A stretch of DNA of 64,000 nt, taken from positions 447,142,270 through 447,206,269 of the forward strand of contig CM066032.1 in assembly GCA_033557465.1 (NCBI GenBank). The letters are read 5' to 3'. Shown here piece by piece: positions 12,490 through 22,194 of this stretch. Numbering within the stretch: position 1 is the first letter of the stretch; each line of letters opens with the position of its first letter. The stretch is from Ichthyophis bannanicus. Its lineage: Eukaryota > Chordata > Amphibia > Gymnophiona > Ichthyophiidae. A program made the translations under genes and the position numbers. Under the pieces are notes generated by a model. That model was not told the DNA's origin, searched no databases, and saw only the letters and a list, made by a program, of their open reading frames with translations.

Positions 12490-13599
12490 GCAACAGAAAA
12501 AAATCTGACTTTATTTTTGCATTAAAGCAAAATTATATTAAAAGGTAAAGTTAACAGGAGAAGTAAAAAGAAAATAAGACTGTCTTTATGTCAGGATGAA
12601 AGCAGATTTATATTTTAGTTTTCTCCAGTCATTATCCAAATGCAATGCATTCCCTCATAGGTTTGAACAAAGTGCAAGGGGAAAACTCCAAAGATTCAGT
12701 TTCAGCATTACAAAAGTGCCTGAAAAGGAGAACTACAAAAAATATTAGCTGGGAACAATAAAATAAATGCATTCAGTGATTCTAAAATAAAAGGCATTTC
12801 TGAAAAAGTTGGTCTTAAATACTCATTTGGCAGCTGCATCATTTACTTTGCGCCAATTCACAAATTAGAAAAAAATATAATGTATTGCAACATCATATTG
12901 TAGACGACCAAATAATCTAAAAGATGCAAATGGTTTTGAATCTGGGTCCCAATTACATGAAGATAAGGTCTGCCTTATATTACTGAGGCTGACAGCATAG
13001 TTACATTATAGAGGGATTAATACAGAACTCAAATTATTTACAGAATTAGCAATGACAATCCACTTCAGAAAGATAGCCCCAGGTGTCCACATTTTACTTA
13101 CACATATGAAAGGGATACAGTGCATACCAGAGCATCTCCTTCCAATACCTGAAGGCAGCTTTACACCACAGTAAGCATGATGTAATTTTCTAACTGACGA
13201 GACCCTACAATGAAACTGTATAATAAGAAAAAGAGAGCTGAGAATCCTCTGCCAGAGTCTTCGGCATTTGCAGATTTGAAAGAGTGCAAGAGAACGTTGC
13301 TGTAATTCAGCAGTGGTCTGACCACACGTCAGCATGTGTTCAAACTGCAGAGTATCTCATGGGGAGTAGCTACTTGATGATAAATCACTAAACTTAAAAA
13401 TAAAGAAAAAGTAAAAATCACCGGTGGAAAAACAAACTTTTTCACATACATTGACCTGAAAATAAAAATGATATATGTAAGCAAATCCGTTGAGTACATA
13501 GTTTGTTTAAAAGTTTTTCAAAAAAGATAATATATTCTAAAGCTGCAGTTCCTGCAAGTCCTGTTGAATGCCTTAAAGATTCCCAGACTGTACAGAAAT
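12490..13599 (-). other. Probable 3' UTR of the minus-strand host gene
   Basis: Sequence between the stop codon of the terminal exon and a canonical poly(A) signal. It shows no recognised transposon, unlike the DNA on both sides, which fits retained transcribed sequence. A 109-codon minus-strand frame (13335-13006) lies within it but resembles nothing I know and is treated as chance. Confidence 0.45.
12510..12515 (-). terminator. Candidate poly(A) signal of the minus-strand host gene
   Basis: Canonical AATAAA on the minus strand, about 1.1 kb downstream of the stop codon at 13600. Cleavage would fall near 12490. It is the only canonical signal I found between the stop and the MITE. Confidence 0.5.
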
Positions 13600-13737
13600 T
13601 TAAGAAGCAGTCGAGGTGCTGGGTATCCAGCCCATCTGATAGGCCCGCTCCAAGGTCCGTTTACAGTCTTGCAGAACGGTACTGAAGGTGATATGAGGAT
13701 ACTGCTGCACGAGCTGTTCTACTGTCATGTCATTCAC
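13600..13737 (-). CDS. Terminal coding exon of an unidentified host gene
   Basis: On the minus strand a pyrimidine-rich tract ending TTTCTTTGTAG is followed by an open 45-codon stretch and TAA. The exon is 138 nt of coding sequence in phase 0. It starts VNDMTVEQLVQQYPHITF, continues with DCKRTLERAYQMGW, and ends STSTAS. The peptide is highly charged and helical in character with no low complexity, reminiscent of a CUE/UBA-like helical tail, but I cannot name the protein. Upstream exons would lie at higher coordinates; the Ty3/gypsy element at 14859-20731 would be in its intron. No other exon was found in the window. A good acceptor, an open frame, a stop and a poly(A) signal in order support a real exon; no cDNA or homology search was possible. 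Confidence 0.6.
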   Translation of the reverse strand: MNDMTVEQLVQQYPHITFSTVLQDCKRTLERAYQMGWIPSTSTAS

Positions 13738-13753
13738 CTACAAAGAAACACAA
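13738..13753 (-). promoter_or_regulatory. Splice acceptor of the terminal host exon
   Basis: Minus strand reads TTGTGTTTCTTTGTAG immediately before the open frame, with a near-continuous pyrimidine tract and the obligatory AG at 13739-13738. Confidence 0.6.
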
Positions 13754-14858
13754 GTTCGAGACCTATATTAAGCTCATGCCACACAAAACAATTAAACACA
13801 TTTTAATTTTAAACCTTATTTTGGACAACAATTAATCTGGTACCAGTCTGCTACATAATCATAGATGCATTACTGTTGTTGCTATTAACAGCTTCTTTGC
13901 AACTATGAAATTTTATCTAGCATCTCAAAAGATAACATCAAAGACAGTGTCACCCTATTTAAATGAACAAAAGGATTAGGAAAGCTTGCAAATATCTTAA
14001 AAAGCAAGACATGTACTTGAAACAAAGAAAATCACATATTCTACATCTCAGCATAAAAAGTACCCCTGATTTTTATGATAAGTATATTCATTTAGGATTG
14101 ATACAGAACTCTGCTCCAAGCTGATTTACAATAAATTCCATGCAGATGTAACATGTCCCATCCCCAGAGAGCTTGCAATCTGAATAGGTCCCTGAGGAAA
14201 TAGGCAATAAAGGAATCTATATAATATAGTGTGATAATTTTGGTTATTTAAACATAGACTACCTCATCATGCAGTAAGAAAAGCACATTTTTGTGGTATG
14301 CACTGACTAAACAGATACATAAACAATGTGCACTAAAGTTTTGTGCCATGCATTGATGTAGTTTCCACATGGTGGCACAAGATAAATCAACATGCATCAA
14401 AGTGTTATGTCTCTCACACTTGCCAAAGAAGCTATTGGGTCAGATAACTGTCCTAGTTGGCACAATCTGCTGATTTTCAGCTGTGCTGTAAGGACAGCGC
14501 CACTGAAAATCATTACAGACCACTATCCATAGGGTGTCGGAGTGGAGTGTGGACATTCCATTGGTTAGCTGGAGAATGGCGGCATTCAGCCTTCCCTTAT
14601 TCAAGACAGTAACTCTAGTGTATGTGCAGCACTGCCATAACCATGTGTCACTTTATCACAGGTCCCACTTTATGCAATAGGATTGCATTACTAATAACAA
14701 GCATTAATGCACATTGGTAACTCTAGCTGTTAAACACAAGTATAAGCAGTTTGGGGAGGCCCCAAAAACATCAGGTCACTCTCTGTATCTGCAAACGTTT
14801 GCTGGTAAACAAGGTCTCCAACATCAATTTCAAGCAGTAAGGAAAAAGGTTATGCTGG
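13754..14858. other. Intron or intergenic sequence with repeat fragments
   Basis: No gene. 14120-14215 ('agagagcttgcaatctgaa', 'ccctgaggaaa') resembles the body of the tRNA/L2 SINEs. 14430-14640 is a decayed MITE-like fragment related to 11500-11830. Confidence 0.4.
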
Positions 14859-14862
14859 ACGT

Positions 14863-16282
14863 TGTGACATGGTGGGTCCCTCCAGCCCTTTAGAAAGAGC
14901 CAAAAAGGAAGAACTAGAAGCAGGGCTGGGTGGTAAACAAAAGCACATGGCTGGTAGTCGCCACGGAAACCAGACACAAGGGGGAGAAACACGCCCTTGC
15001 TGCCAGTTAGCTAAGAGTCACGAGCTGAATTAGAGCACTTGCTAGGAGGAGGAGTCAGGCACTGCCCTAGAAGTCAGACACATAAAGAAGCCTCAGTAGA
15101 GAGGAAGGTGTGGTCATTAGGAGCTCCACAAAAAGCTCCATCACAAGCTCAGCTGGGAGTTCAGCTACAAGGCCAGCCAAGGGTTCCAGTAAGAGGCCAG
15201 CCAAGTGAGCAGTTAGCAGATCAGCTAACAGACCAAGAGGAGGACCAGGGAGGAGTCCGAGTTCCAGGCCAAGGCAGAGCTACAGGCAGAGTCCCAGTCC
15301 AGGACCGGGGGAGAGAAACCGTGGCACGCCTAACGGAACGCTCAGTAAGGCAGAGAAAAAGCCCAGAACCAGATCCAAGTTTAAGGGCAGAGAGAGAGCC
15401 ATTTATAAAGCTTTATTCCAGAGAAACAGATAGCAGAAGCAGGCCCGACTGTCTGCAGTATTGTAAGAATAACCAGGAGAAGAGAAAGCCAGGAAGGCAA
15501 TTCCAACACTCATTTCACAAACCAGGTTTTGAACCCACAGCTGTTTCAAAAGTTCAAAGAAAACAGTTTGCAAGCAGGCAAAGAGGTAAGCCCAAAGACT
15601 GGGTTTTAAATAGGGCTGTTGACAACCAGTGTGGTATTAGTTATCCAGAAGGTTGGGACTGTGTTTATAATACCTGTACTGATAATGACCATTTGCAGCA
15701 ATACCTGATTCAGGAATATGATATAAAGCCCAAGACAGAGAGAAGGGGCGTGGCCCCAGAAACAACGTTACAAGCATTCTTACCTAACTCCCATGAGGAG
15801 CTAATGGAAACGGAGCCAGGGCTAGGAAATGTATCCGAGGAATTGATGGATTGTACGATTACATGGTCAGATGAAATATATTCTCTGCGCTGAATTTAAG
15901 CATTGCAGAAAACTGCAGAAGTTTAAGATAAAAAGCACAGAGCTGTGAGGAATAGAACTGTTTTACTCTAATTGCTGGGAAGCAAATGTTTGTTGCTGAA
16001 ATTAAGCTATTTCTGTTGGAGACTTTTATTTTGTCCTTTGCCAGAAGTATATGGTTTTGTTACCTTTATTTTCCACGTTGAAATCCGCCCGGAAGGGAAA
16101 TAAATCCTGTTTGCTGAAAACCACTTTGAGTTCACACTACTCTTCCTTGGCAAGTGAAAAACTACCTTTCCCAGGGGGCTTTGCCTCATAAAAAAGTCAA
16201 GTAGCTGTTCAAGAAGGATAACAGGTCGCTTAAGCCCTACATGCTTTTGCTGGGGGCACTATAGGCACAGTTACAAGTTACA
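14863..16282 (+). repeat. 5' LTR
   Basis: 1420 bp, TGTGACATGG...GTTACA, matched by the 3' LTR. A canonical AATAAA is at 16099-16104. Most of the left two-thirds is covered by an open frame shared with the 3' LTR. The sequence just inside, 'agatggcgtagtagtaca', is where a primer-binding site should be, but I could not match it to a tRNA. Confidence 0.9.
15039..15893 (+). pseudogene. LTR-encoded open frame, 5' LTR copy
   Basis: 284 codons matching residues 231-514 of the frame at 18794-20338 almost exactly. Compared with the 3' LTR it has lost one base near 15015 ('gctaagag' against 'gctcaagag'), which disconnects its N-terminal part. The protein is Gln/Arg/Glu-rich with QGQPRVPVRGQPSEQLADQ-type repetition, followed by a better conserved C-terminal half. 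No family recognised. In this LTR no promoter is visible upstream of the frame, so expression is doubtful. Confidence 0.6.
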
Positions 16283-16467
16283 AGATGGCGTAGTAGTACA
16301 GATTTTTGCCTGGATTAAAGGACACTTGAAGGACAAGGTCCCAGCAGCGAGGAAAAGCAGACATCCAGGAGCAGAAGGATCCACTATTCGGCTGACAATC
16401 GGTCAGGAAAGAAGCTACCGTTCTCAGTGCCTGACTCTGCACTGTGCCAGGCATCTAGATATCCAAG

Positions 16468-18807
16468 ATGGATCCTCAGGAGTTGCTGAGGTGGATGTCC
16501 CTACAATGGGAAAAGCAGCTCGAGATGACTCGACGGGTGCAGGAGCAAACTGTTGCTGCTATCCATGAACAGCAAAAGCCTTTCAGGGAACTCATGGAGA
16601 AGCTAGTGAAGCATCAGCAGGAGCCAGCGAGAGACATGCCTATGTATACCCAAGGGGTAGGACTACCTAATAGTGGCGCACTCACGCTAGGACAATTATC
16701 TCCTACAGATAACCTGGACGATTATATAGATGCGTTCGAGCGTATTGCTGAGGCCATAAGGCTGCCTAAAGAGCAGTGGGCCGTAAGATTCACGATGTCC
16801 CTCTCAGGCGAAGCTTTATCTGCTTATAAATCGATGCCTGCTCCCTTGGCATTAGATTACAGTGAAGTCAAAAAAGCCGTAAGGGATAGGTTAGGGCTAA
16901 ACCCTTTATTCTACAGGCGCAGGTTTAGGGAGGCTAAATTAAAGCCTGGAGAAACCCCTAAAGCACTGTACTACAGAATAAGAGGCTTAGCCTGGAAATG
17001 GCTTAACCCAGGACAGAAGACTGTAGAGTCCATACTTGATAATGTGGTTTTAGAACAATATATGGAAGCTGTACCAGCAGAGGTAAAAACCTTTCTCATG
17101 CTGCAGAATTGTAAAACCACAGAGGAAGCGGCCATCTTGTCGGAACGATATTTCGAGGCCGAGTTTGCAAAAACCTCGAAATCAGGCGTTCTGGGGGCGA
17201 CAAGAGCCGTTAATTTAGATAAGAATATACGAAGTAAACCACCCTATGAAAATGCAGGTTTTTCCAATGTTAAAGGGAAATGTTTTAAATGTGGGAAATT
17301 AGGGCATTTTCAAAAAGATTGTATCTTACGTACTGCATTAGTGTCTGGTGATGGAAAGAAAATCCATGCAGGCTTTTTTCCGGTACAAGTAGAGGGCATA
17401 GAGACCCAGGCACTGCTTGACTCTGGTGCTGACCAGAGTATGGTGTCCCAACGGCTCTGGCAGGCCATACAAGCCCAATCAGCACCGAGTCAAGCAGTGG
17501 GGCAAGTTAGGATACAGTGTGTACATGGGACGGCCTCCTATTACCCCGTGTATGGCCTTACAATAAATGGGTTAGGGACGGAAAGGGAGGTAAAGGTGGC
17601 AATAGTCCCGCAACTTTTATATGATATTATTCTAGGAAACGATTGGCCCCCATTTTGCCAGGGGATAGAGAGGGGTATAGAAGAAAAGACAGGCTATGTC
17701 TCTACCAGGTCCCGGGCAAGAACTTCTTCTGTTAGTGAAGACCCTGCGGAGGAAGTAGCAGGTCCATCCCGAGATAGGGAGGATTTCTCGGAGCAAGAAA
17801 GGGAAAATGAAGAGGAAGTAACAGACCCATTCCCCGCACAGACTGACCTTTTTGGTGTCCCATCCAAGAAAGTTAGAAAAGGAAGGGCAAAGAGAAGACA
17901 GGAAAGGCAACACCGAACCCAAGGGAGAGCTGGATTGGAAGCCGGGCATGGGTTACTGTGGATTCCCTCAGAACTAGTGAAAAAGTTTCCTTCCTTCCCA
18001 AAGGAACAGAAAGCGGATCCCGCTTTGAAACGGGCTTTCACATATGCACAAGAAGGAAGGAATACTCTACCCCGATTTCTTTTAGATAAAGATATATTAT
18101 ATAGGGAGAGTAATAACCCGCTTACAGGCGAAGTAAGAAAGCAACTGGTGGTACCGACCACGTTTAAGGCCATAGTTATGCGGTTGGCCCATGATCACCC
18201 AATAGGAGCCCATAAGGGAATTCAAGGGACACTGGACCAGGTCCTGGCCCATTTTTACTGGCCGGGGGTCTTCAAGGAAACCTCACGCTACTGTGAAGAG
18301 TGTCCCAATTGCCAGCGGGTTACTGCCTCAAAGCCGAGGGCAGTGCCTATGATATCCACACCTATCCGTCGGATGGCGATGGATATTATAGGGCCACTCG
18401 TTAGAAATCCCCGGGGTTTCCAATATGTGTTGGTAATCGTTGATCAGGCTACACGCTTCCCCTGGGCCATACCCCTTAGGAGTACCTCCGCCAGAACAAT
18501 TGCCCAGGAACTAATTAAATTGTTCTGTGAGGTTGGTTTCCCACAGGAGATGCTCACCGACCAAGGGAGCAACTTTATGTCCAAATATTTAGCTACTGTG
18601 TGGGACGCCTTGGGCATACACCATGTGCGTACTGCGGCTTATCACCCTCAGTCCAATGGGATGGTCGAAAGAATGAATCAGACCATTAAGCAAATGCTTA
18701 GGCAGGGACTAGATGGACAGGTGGCTGAATGGGATACTTTGTTGCCCTTCGTATTATACGCGTGTAGAGAGCACATACAAGCGTCCCTAAGGGGTGTCCC
18801 CGTATGA
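16468..18807 (+). CDS. Gag-protease-integrase polyprotein, SCAN-like capsid, no RT
   Basis: 779 codons starting at an ATG in good context (AAGATGG). Residues about 70-235 form a capsid with SCAN-type features: DDYIDAFERIAEA, PKEQWAVRF, GEALSAYK and LEQYMEAVP. A zinc knuckle C272-x2-C275-x4-H280-x4-C285 follows. An aspartic protease has D318-S-G-A and IILGND at 387-392. A charged linker (about 400-520) leads straight to the integrase zinc domain (H577, H582, C612, C615) and catalytic core D639, D698, E734, a DD35E spacing. RT and RNase H are absent, without a frame break at the place where they sit in ordinary Ty3/gypsy elements. The frame ends by a 1-nt shift near 18790 and the integrase C-terminus continues in the next frame. 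Confidence 0.88.
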   Translation: MDPQELLRWMSLQWEKQLEMTRRVQEQTVAAIHEQQKPFRELMEKLVKHQQEPARDMPMYTQGVGLPNSGALTLGQLSPTDNLDDYIDAFERIAEAIRLPKEQWAVRFTMSLSGEALSAYKSMPAPLALDYSEVKKAVRDRLGLNPLFYRRRFREAKLKPGETPKALYYRIRGLAWKWLNPGQKTVESILDNVVLEQYMEAVPAEVKTFLMLQNCKTTEEAAILSERYFEAEFAKTSKSGVLGATRAVNLDKNIRSKPPYENAGFSNVKGKCFKCGKLGHFQKDCILRTALVSGDGKKIHAGFFPVQVEGIETQALLDSGADQSMVSQRLWQAIQAQSAPSQAVGQVRIQCVHGTASYYPVYGLTINGLGTEREVKVAIVPQLLYDIILGNDWPPFCQGIERGIEEKTGYVSTRSRARTSSVSEDPAEEVAGPSRDREDFSEQERENEEEVTDPFPAQTDLFGVPSKKVRKGRAKRRQERQHRTQGRAGLEAGHGLLWIPSELVKKFPSFPKEQKADPALKRAFTYAQEGRNTLPRFLLDKDILYRESNNPLTGEVRKQLVVPTTFKAIVMRLAHDHPIGAHKGIQGTLDQVLAHFYWPGVFKETSRYCEECPNCQRVTASKPRAVPMISTPIRRMAMDIIGPLVRNPRGFQYVLVIVDQATRFPWAIPLRSTSARTIAQELIKLFCEVGFPQEMLTDQGSNFMSKYLATVWDALGIHHVRTAAYHPQSNGMVERMNQTIKQMLRQGLDGQVAEWDTLLPFVLYACREHIQASLRGVPV

Positions 18808-20338
18808 GTTGCTGTTCGGTAGGGCTCCCAGGGGGGTTCTCGATATACTGCGAGAACAGTGGGTAGAGCCAGACAAGGAAGAGACCGAAGTACCCCAGTT
18901 CCTTAGAGACCTGAGGAGTCGTTTAAAAAGAATGTCTCAAATTTCTTTGGCAAATTTACATGCTAGCCAGAAGAGGCAGAAAAAATATTACGACCGGGGA
19001 ACAAAACCCTGCCAATTGGCGGTGGGAGATAAAGTTATAATTATGGTAGCAGAGGTAGGACCCAAGTTTGAGTCAAGATGGAAAGGGCCCTTTACTGTCG
19101 TAGAGAGGGTAGGCCCCGTCTCGTACCTCATAGAAAATAATAAAGGCCGTCGCCAAATATACCATATTAATGTTTTAAAACCCTGGCAAGAAAGGTTGGC
19201 AACGGTAAGGTTAGGCCTTAGAGAAAACTACAGGAACCCATTGAAGAAGATTACGTGCTGTCCGTCACAGGTTCCGGCAGCCCGTAATATTTTAAGGGGG
19301 GGGATCTGGGACATGGTGGGTCCCTCCAGCCCTTTAGAAAGAGCCAAAAAGGAAGAACTAGAAGCAGGGCTGGGTGGTAAACAAAAGCACATGGCTGGTA
19401 GTCACCACGGAAACCAGACACAAGGGGGAGAAACATGCCCTTGCTGCCAGTTAGCTCAAGAGTCACGAGCTGAATTAGAGCACCTGCTAGAAGGAGGAGT
19501 CAGGCACTGCCCTAGAAGTCAGACACATAAAGAAGCCTCAGTAGAGAGGAAGGTGTGGTCATTAGGAGCTCCACAAAAAGCTCCATCACAAGCTCAGCTG
19601 GGAGTTCAGCTACAAGGCCAGCCAAGGGTTCCGGTAAGAGGCCAGCCAAGTGAGCAGTTAGCAGATCAGCTAACAGACAAAGAGGAGGACCAGGGAGGAG
19701 TCCGAGTTCCAGGCCAAGGCAGAGCTACAGGCAGAGTCCCAGTCCAGGACCGGGGGAGAGAAACCGTGGCACACCTAACGGAACGCTCAGTAAGGCAGAG
19801 AAAAAGCCCAGAACCAGAGCCAAGTTTAAGGGCAGAGAGAGAGCCATTTATAAAGCTTTATTCCAGAGAAGAAGATAGCAGAAGCAGGCCAGACTGTCTG
19901 CAGTATTGTAAGAATAACCAGGAGAAGAGAAAGCCAGGAAGGCAATTCCAACACTCATTTCACAAACCAGGTTTTGAACCCACAGCTGTTTCAAAAGTTC
20001 AAAGAAAACAGTTTGCAAGCAGGCAAAGAGGTAAGCCCAAAGACTGGGTTTTAAATAGGGCTGTTGACAACCAGTGTGATATTAGTTATCCAGAAGTTTG
20101 GGACTGTGTTTATAATACCTGTACTGATAATGACCATTTGCAGCAATACCTGATTCAGGAATATGATATAAAGCCCAAGACAGAGAGGAGGGGCGTGGCC
20201 CCAGAAACAACGTTACAAGCATTCTTACCTAACTCCCATGAGGAGCTAATGGAAACGGAGCCAGGGCTAGGAAATGTATCCGAGGAATTGATGGATTGTA
20301 CGATTACATGGTCAGATGAAATATATTCTCTGCGCTGA
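18794..20338 (+). CDS. Integrase C-terminus fused in frame to an LTR-encoded region
   Basis: 514 codons overlapping the previous frame by 14 nt. Residues 1-25 (SPYELLFGRAPRG) complete the integrase core, and residues about 75-140 are the C-terminal GPY/F module with KGPF near 97-100 and YHINVLKPW. The frame then runs without a stop through the polypurine tract and into the 3' LTR at residue 172, continuing 343 residues. The LTR part has a CPCCQLA Cys motif, a Q/R/E-rich repetitive middle and a C-terminal segment with NQCDISYPE and WDCVYNTCTDND. The single-base shift before it is more likely mutation than programmed frameshifting, but one copy cannot tell. Function of the LTR-coded part is unknown. 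Confidence 0.75.
   Translation: MSPYELLFGRAPRGVLDILREQWVEPDKEETEVPQFLRDLRSRLKRMSQISLANLHASQKRQKKYYDRGTKPCQLAVGDKVIIMVAEVGPKFESRWKGPFTVVERVGPVSYLIENNKGRRQIYHINVLKPWQERLATVRLGLRENYRNPLKKITCCPSQVPAARNILRGGIWDMVGPSSPLERAKKEELEAGLGGKQKHMAGSHHGNQTQGGETCPCCQLAQESRAELEHLLEGGVRHCPRSQTHKEASVERKVWSLGAPQKAPSQAQLGVQLQGQPRVPVRGQPSEQLADQLTDKEEDQGGVRVPGQGRATGRVPVQDRGRETVAHLTERSVRQRKSPEPEPSLRAEREPFIKLYSREEDSRSRPDCLQYCKNNQEKRKPGRQFQHSFHKPGFEPTAVSKVQRKQFASRQRGKPKDWVLNRAVDNQCDISYPEVWDCVYNTCTDNDHLQQYLIQEYDIKPKTERRGVAPETTLQAFLPNSHEELMETEPGLGNVSEELMDCTITWSDEIYSLR
19294..19304 (+). promoter_or_regulatory. Polypurine tract
   Basis: AAGGGGGGGGA ends two bases before the 3' LTR, the expected place for the plus-strand primer of an LTR retrotransposon. 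It lies inside the open frame. Confidence 0.85.
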
Positions 20339-20727
20339 ATTTAAGCATTGCAGAAAACTGCAGAAGTTTAAGATAAAAAGCACAGAGCTGTGAGGAACAG
20401 AACTGTTTTACTCTAATTGCTGGGAAGCAAATGTTTGTTGCTGAAATTAAGCTATTTCTGTTGGAGACTTTTATTTTGTCCTTTGCCAGAAGTATATGGT
20501 TTTGTTACCTTTGTTTTCCACACTGAAATCCGCCCGGAAGGGAAATAAATCCTGTTTGCTGAAAACCACTTTGAGTTCACACTACTCTTCCTTGGCAAGT
20601 GAAAAACTACCTTTCCCAGGGGGCTTTGCCTCATAAAAAAGTCAAGTAGCTGTTCAAGAAGGATAACAGGTCGCTTAAGCCCTACATGCTTTTGCTGGGG
20701 GCACTATAGGCGCAGTTACAAGTTACA
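19307..20727 (+). repeat. 3' LTR
   Basis: 1421 bp, beginning TGGGACATGG and ending GTTACA. AATAAA is at 20544-20549. It is followed by the right-hand ACGT duplication. Confidence 0.9.
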
Positions 20728-20796
20728 ACGTCTATTGTGAGGAATATGACAGGTTGAGATCCTCCATAGGGATTTGGACATGAGCACAGTCGTGGA

Positions 20797-21100
20797 AATT
20801 TATTTTTTATTTATTTTACATTCTCTTATATACCGCGCTATTCTGCATCAGTGCGGTTTACATTGAACAAACTGAAATTACATTGAACAGGGCATTATAA
20901 CTTGGAGATAACTATTTTACAGGGAACATGGGCTATGGAGGGTTAAGTGGCTTGCCCAAGACCACAAGGAGCACCTGTGGGACTAGAAACCCCAGTCCTT
21001 CCGGCCCAAGGTTGCTGTCCTCTAGTGGGATTTGAACCCCCGACCTTCTGGCCTGAAGTACCTTGCCCCAACCACTAGGCCACTCCTCCACTCCGCACAA
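20797..21100 (-). mobile_element. tRNA-derived SINE with L2-type tail, full length
   Basis: On the minus strand it starts GTGGAGGAGTGGCCTAGTGG (A-box), has GGGGGTTCAAATCCCAC (B-box) and a MIR-like body 'ttgggcaagccacttaa'. It ends with the L2 3' signature 'gtaaaccgcactgatgcag...gcggtatataa' and an AAATA tail. The shared tail means the L2 elements here (34825-39996, 51272-57125) or relatives could mobilise it. A small inverted repeat (21084-21112) flanks its head. Confidence 0.8.
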
Positions 21101-21888
21101 TGTGGAGGAGTGGAGGACCTTTTGTCCACTGACATTGTTTCATATTTTACAGCAAGTTGCAGCATACCTCTCAGGCTATCTCAGGTACCTATAAAGGTAA
21201 ATAAAGTCATAGAGACTAGGATATTGATTTCATTTAAATATAATCATGCATGATTTACATCCTATGCTACATCAACAGCCTACAAAGTCTTGGTCAGGGC
21301 AAACAGATACTGAAACCTCTTACAGCTTCTCTCCATCAGACAAGACATTTTTATTCAGCAAGCTTTAATTCTGTACAAACATTATATGACAGTGAAAGTG
21401 GAAAAGAGATTGTCTTAATATTACAACTTCATTCTTTAGATGATCTTCCTTCTGTTTATGTATCCTAGTCCTCAGACCATCCAAAGCATGGTTCCATCTG
21501 CAGCAGCTGTATCCCAAGGGGTGCTAGAGTGGATCTCATCATTCACGAAGGAAGGAAAAAACAGAAACTAAGCAGTTGGAGAAGAGGACGAGCAACCAAA
21601 ATCCCTGCAGCAAAAGAAGATGGAACAGAAGGAGCCAGAGCAGGAGTCCAATGAGCACTGCCCTGAAAGGCCTGCACCCCAATGACCTACAAAAACAGAG
21701 CTACCCTTTCCCACCCTCTTTGGAAGCAGTTCCATCAAGACCCCATCAGGAGCACCATAGGCCAAACAGAGAAGTCATAACTAATAATTGCCAGAAAGTG
21801 AAGAAACAGATCTAATGCTTCCATACCAACATTCATAATCTCAACCAGAACTACAGTGAATTGGAGACTGTACAAACACATACTGAAG
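21101..21888. other. No recognised feature
   Basis: No gene or known repeat. The region just before 21889 mirrors sequence at 31190-31230, so part of it may belong to the Penelope-like element's terminal region. Confidence 0.4.
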
Positions 21889-22190
21889 CACACAAGAGCG
21901 AGCAGATAAAAAGTCCTTTATTAACAGATGCCATGTTTCAGTGTTGCCTTCTTCAGCAGAAACCTCAAAAAGAATATTGCACTACTAAGTGAATCATATA
22001 AAAATGCAAAGACAAAATGAATTCATATAATTAAAACATATACATGTACATCATAATACAGTATTTAAAGATAAAACAGAAAATTAAGATAATAAAACCA
22101 TATAATTAAGTTAGCATGTAAATATTAAAATCAACAAATATTACCACAGTGTGAAGAAATGACCACAGTATAAAAATAGACAAAAGAAAT
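21889..22190 (-). mobile_element. Penelope-like element 3' end, inverted fragment
   Basis: The reverse complement of this stretch follows 30890-31200 closely, including 'tattaataaaggac', then the 'tttt...ctgctcgc' end and 'tttaaatactgtatta'-type AT-rich sequence. It contains a hammerhead-like core on the minus strand: CTGAAGA, a short arm, then GAAAC (21957-21932). Together with the plus-strand copy it makes a large inverted pair around the L1-type ORF1 fragment. Confidence 0.7.
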
Positions 22191-22194
22191 ATGA

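Larger units (their letters stand above)
14863..20727 (+). mobile_element. Complete Ty3/gypsy LTR retrotransposon lacking reverse transcriptase
   Basis: Two direct LTRs (14863-16282 and 19307-20727) flank gag-protease-integrase coding sequence. The flanks carry a 4-bp target duplication, ACGT at 14859-14862 and 20728-20731. LTRs begin TG and end CA, and a purine tract precedes the 3' LTR. By eye the LTRs differ at about 20 substitutions plus one 1-bp indel over 1.42 kb (about 1.4%), so the insertion is fairly young. No RT or RNase H motif occurs anywhere between the LTRs. The SCAN-like capsid points to the Gmr1-like group, whose known domain order puts integrase before RT. The copy is non-autonomous in structure and also has a frameshift near 18790. 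Confidence 0.9.

Noticed and set aside
16468..18807. Domesticated gag/integrase host gene (SCAN or GIN1-like)
   Set aside because: It lies between paired LTRs with a target duplication and has a frameshift in integrase, so it is a recent retrotransposon copy.
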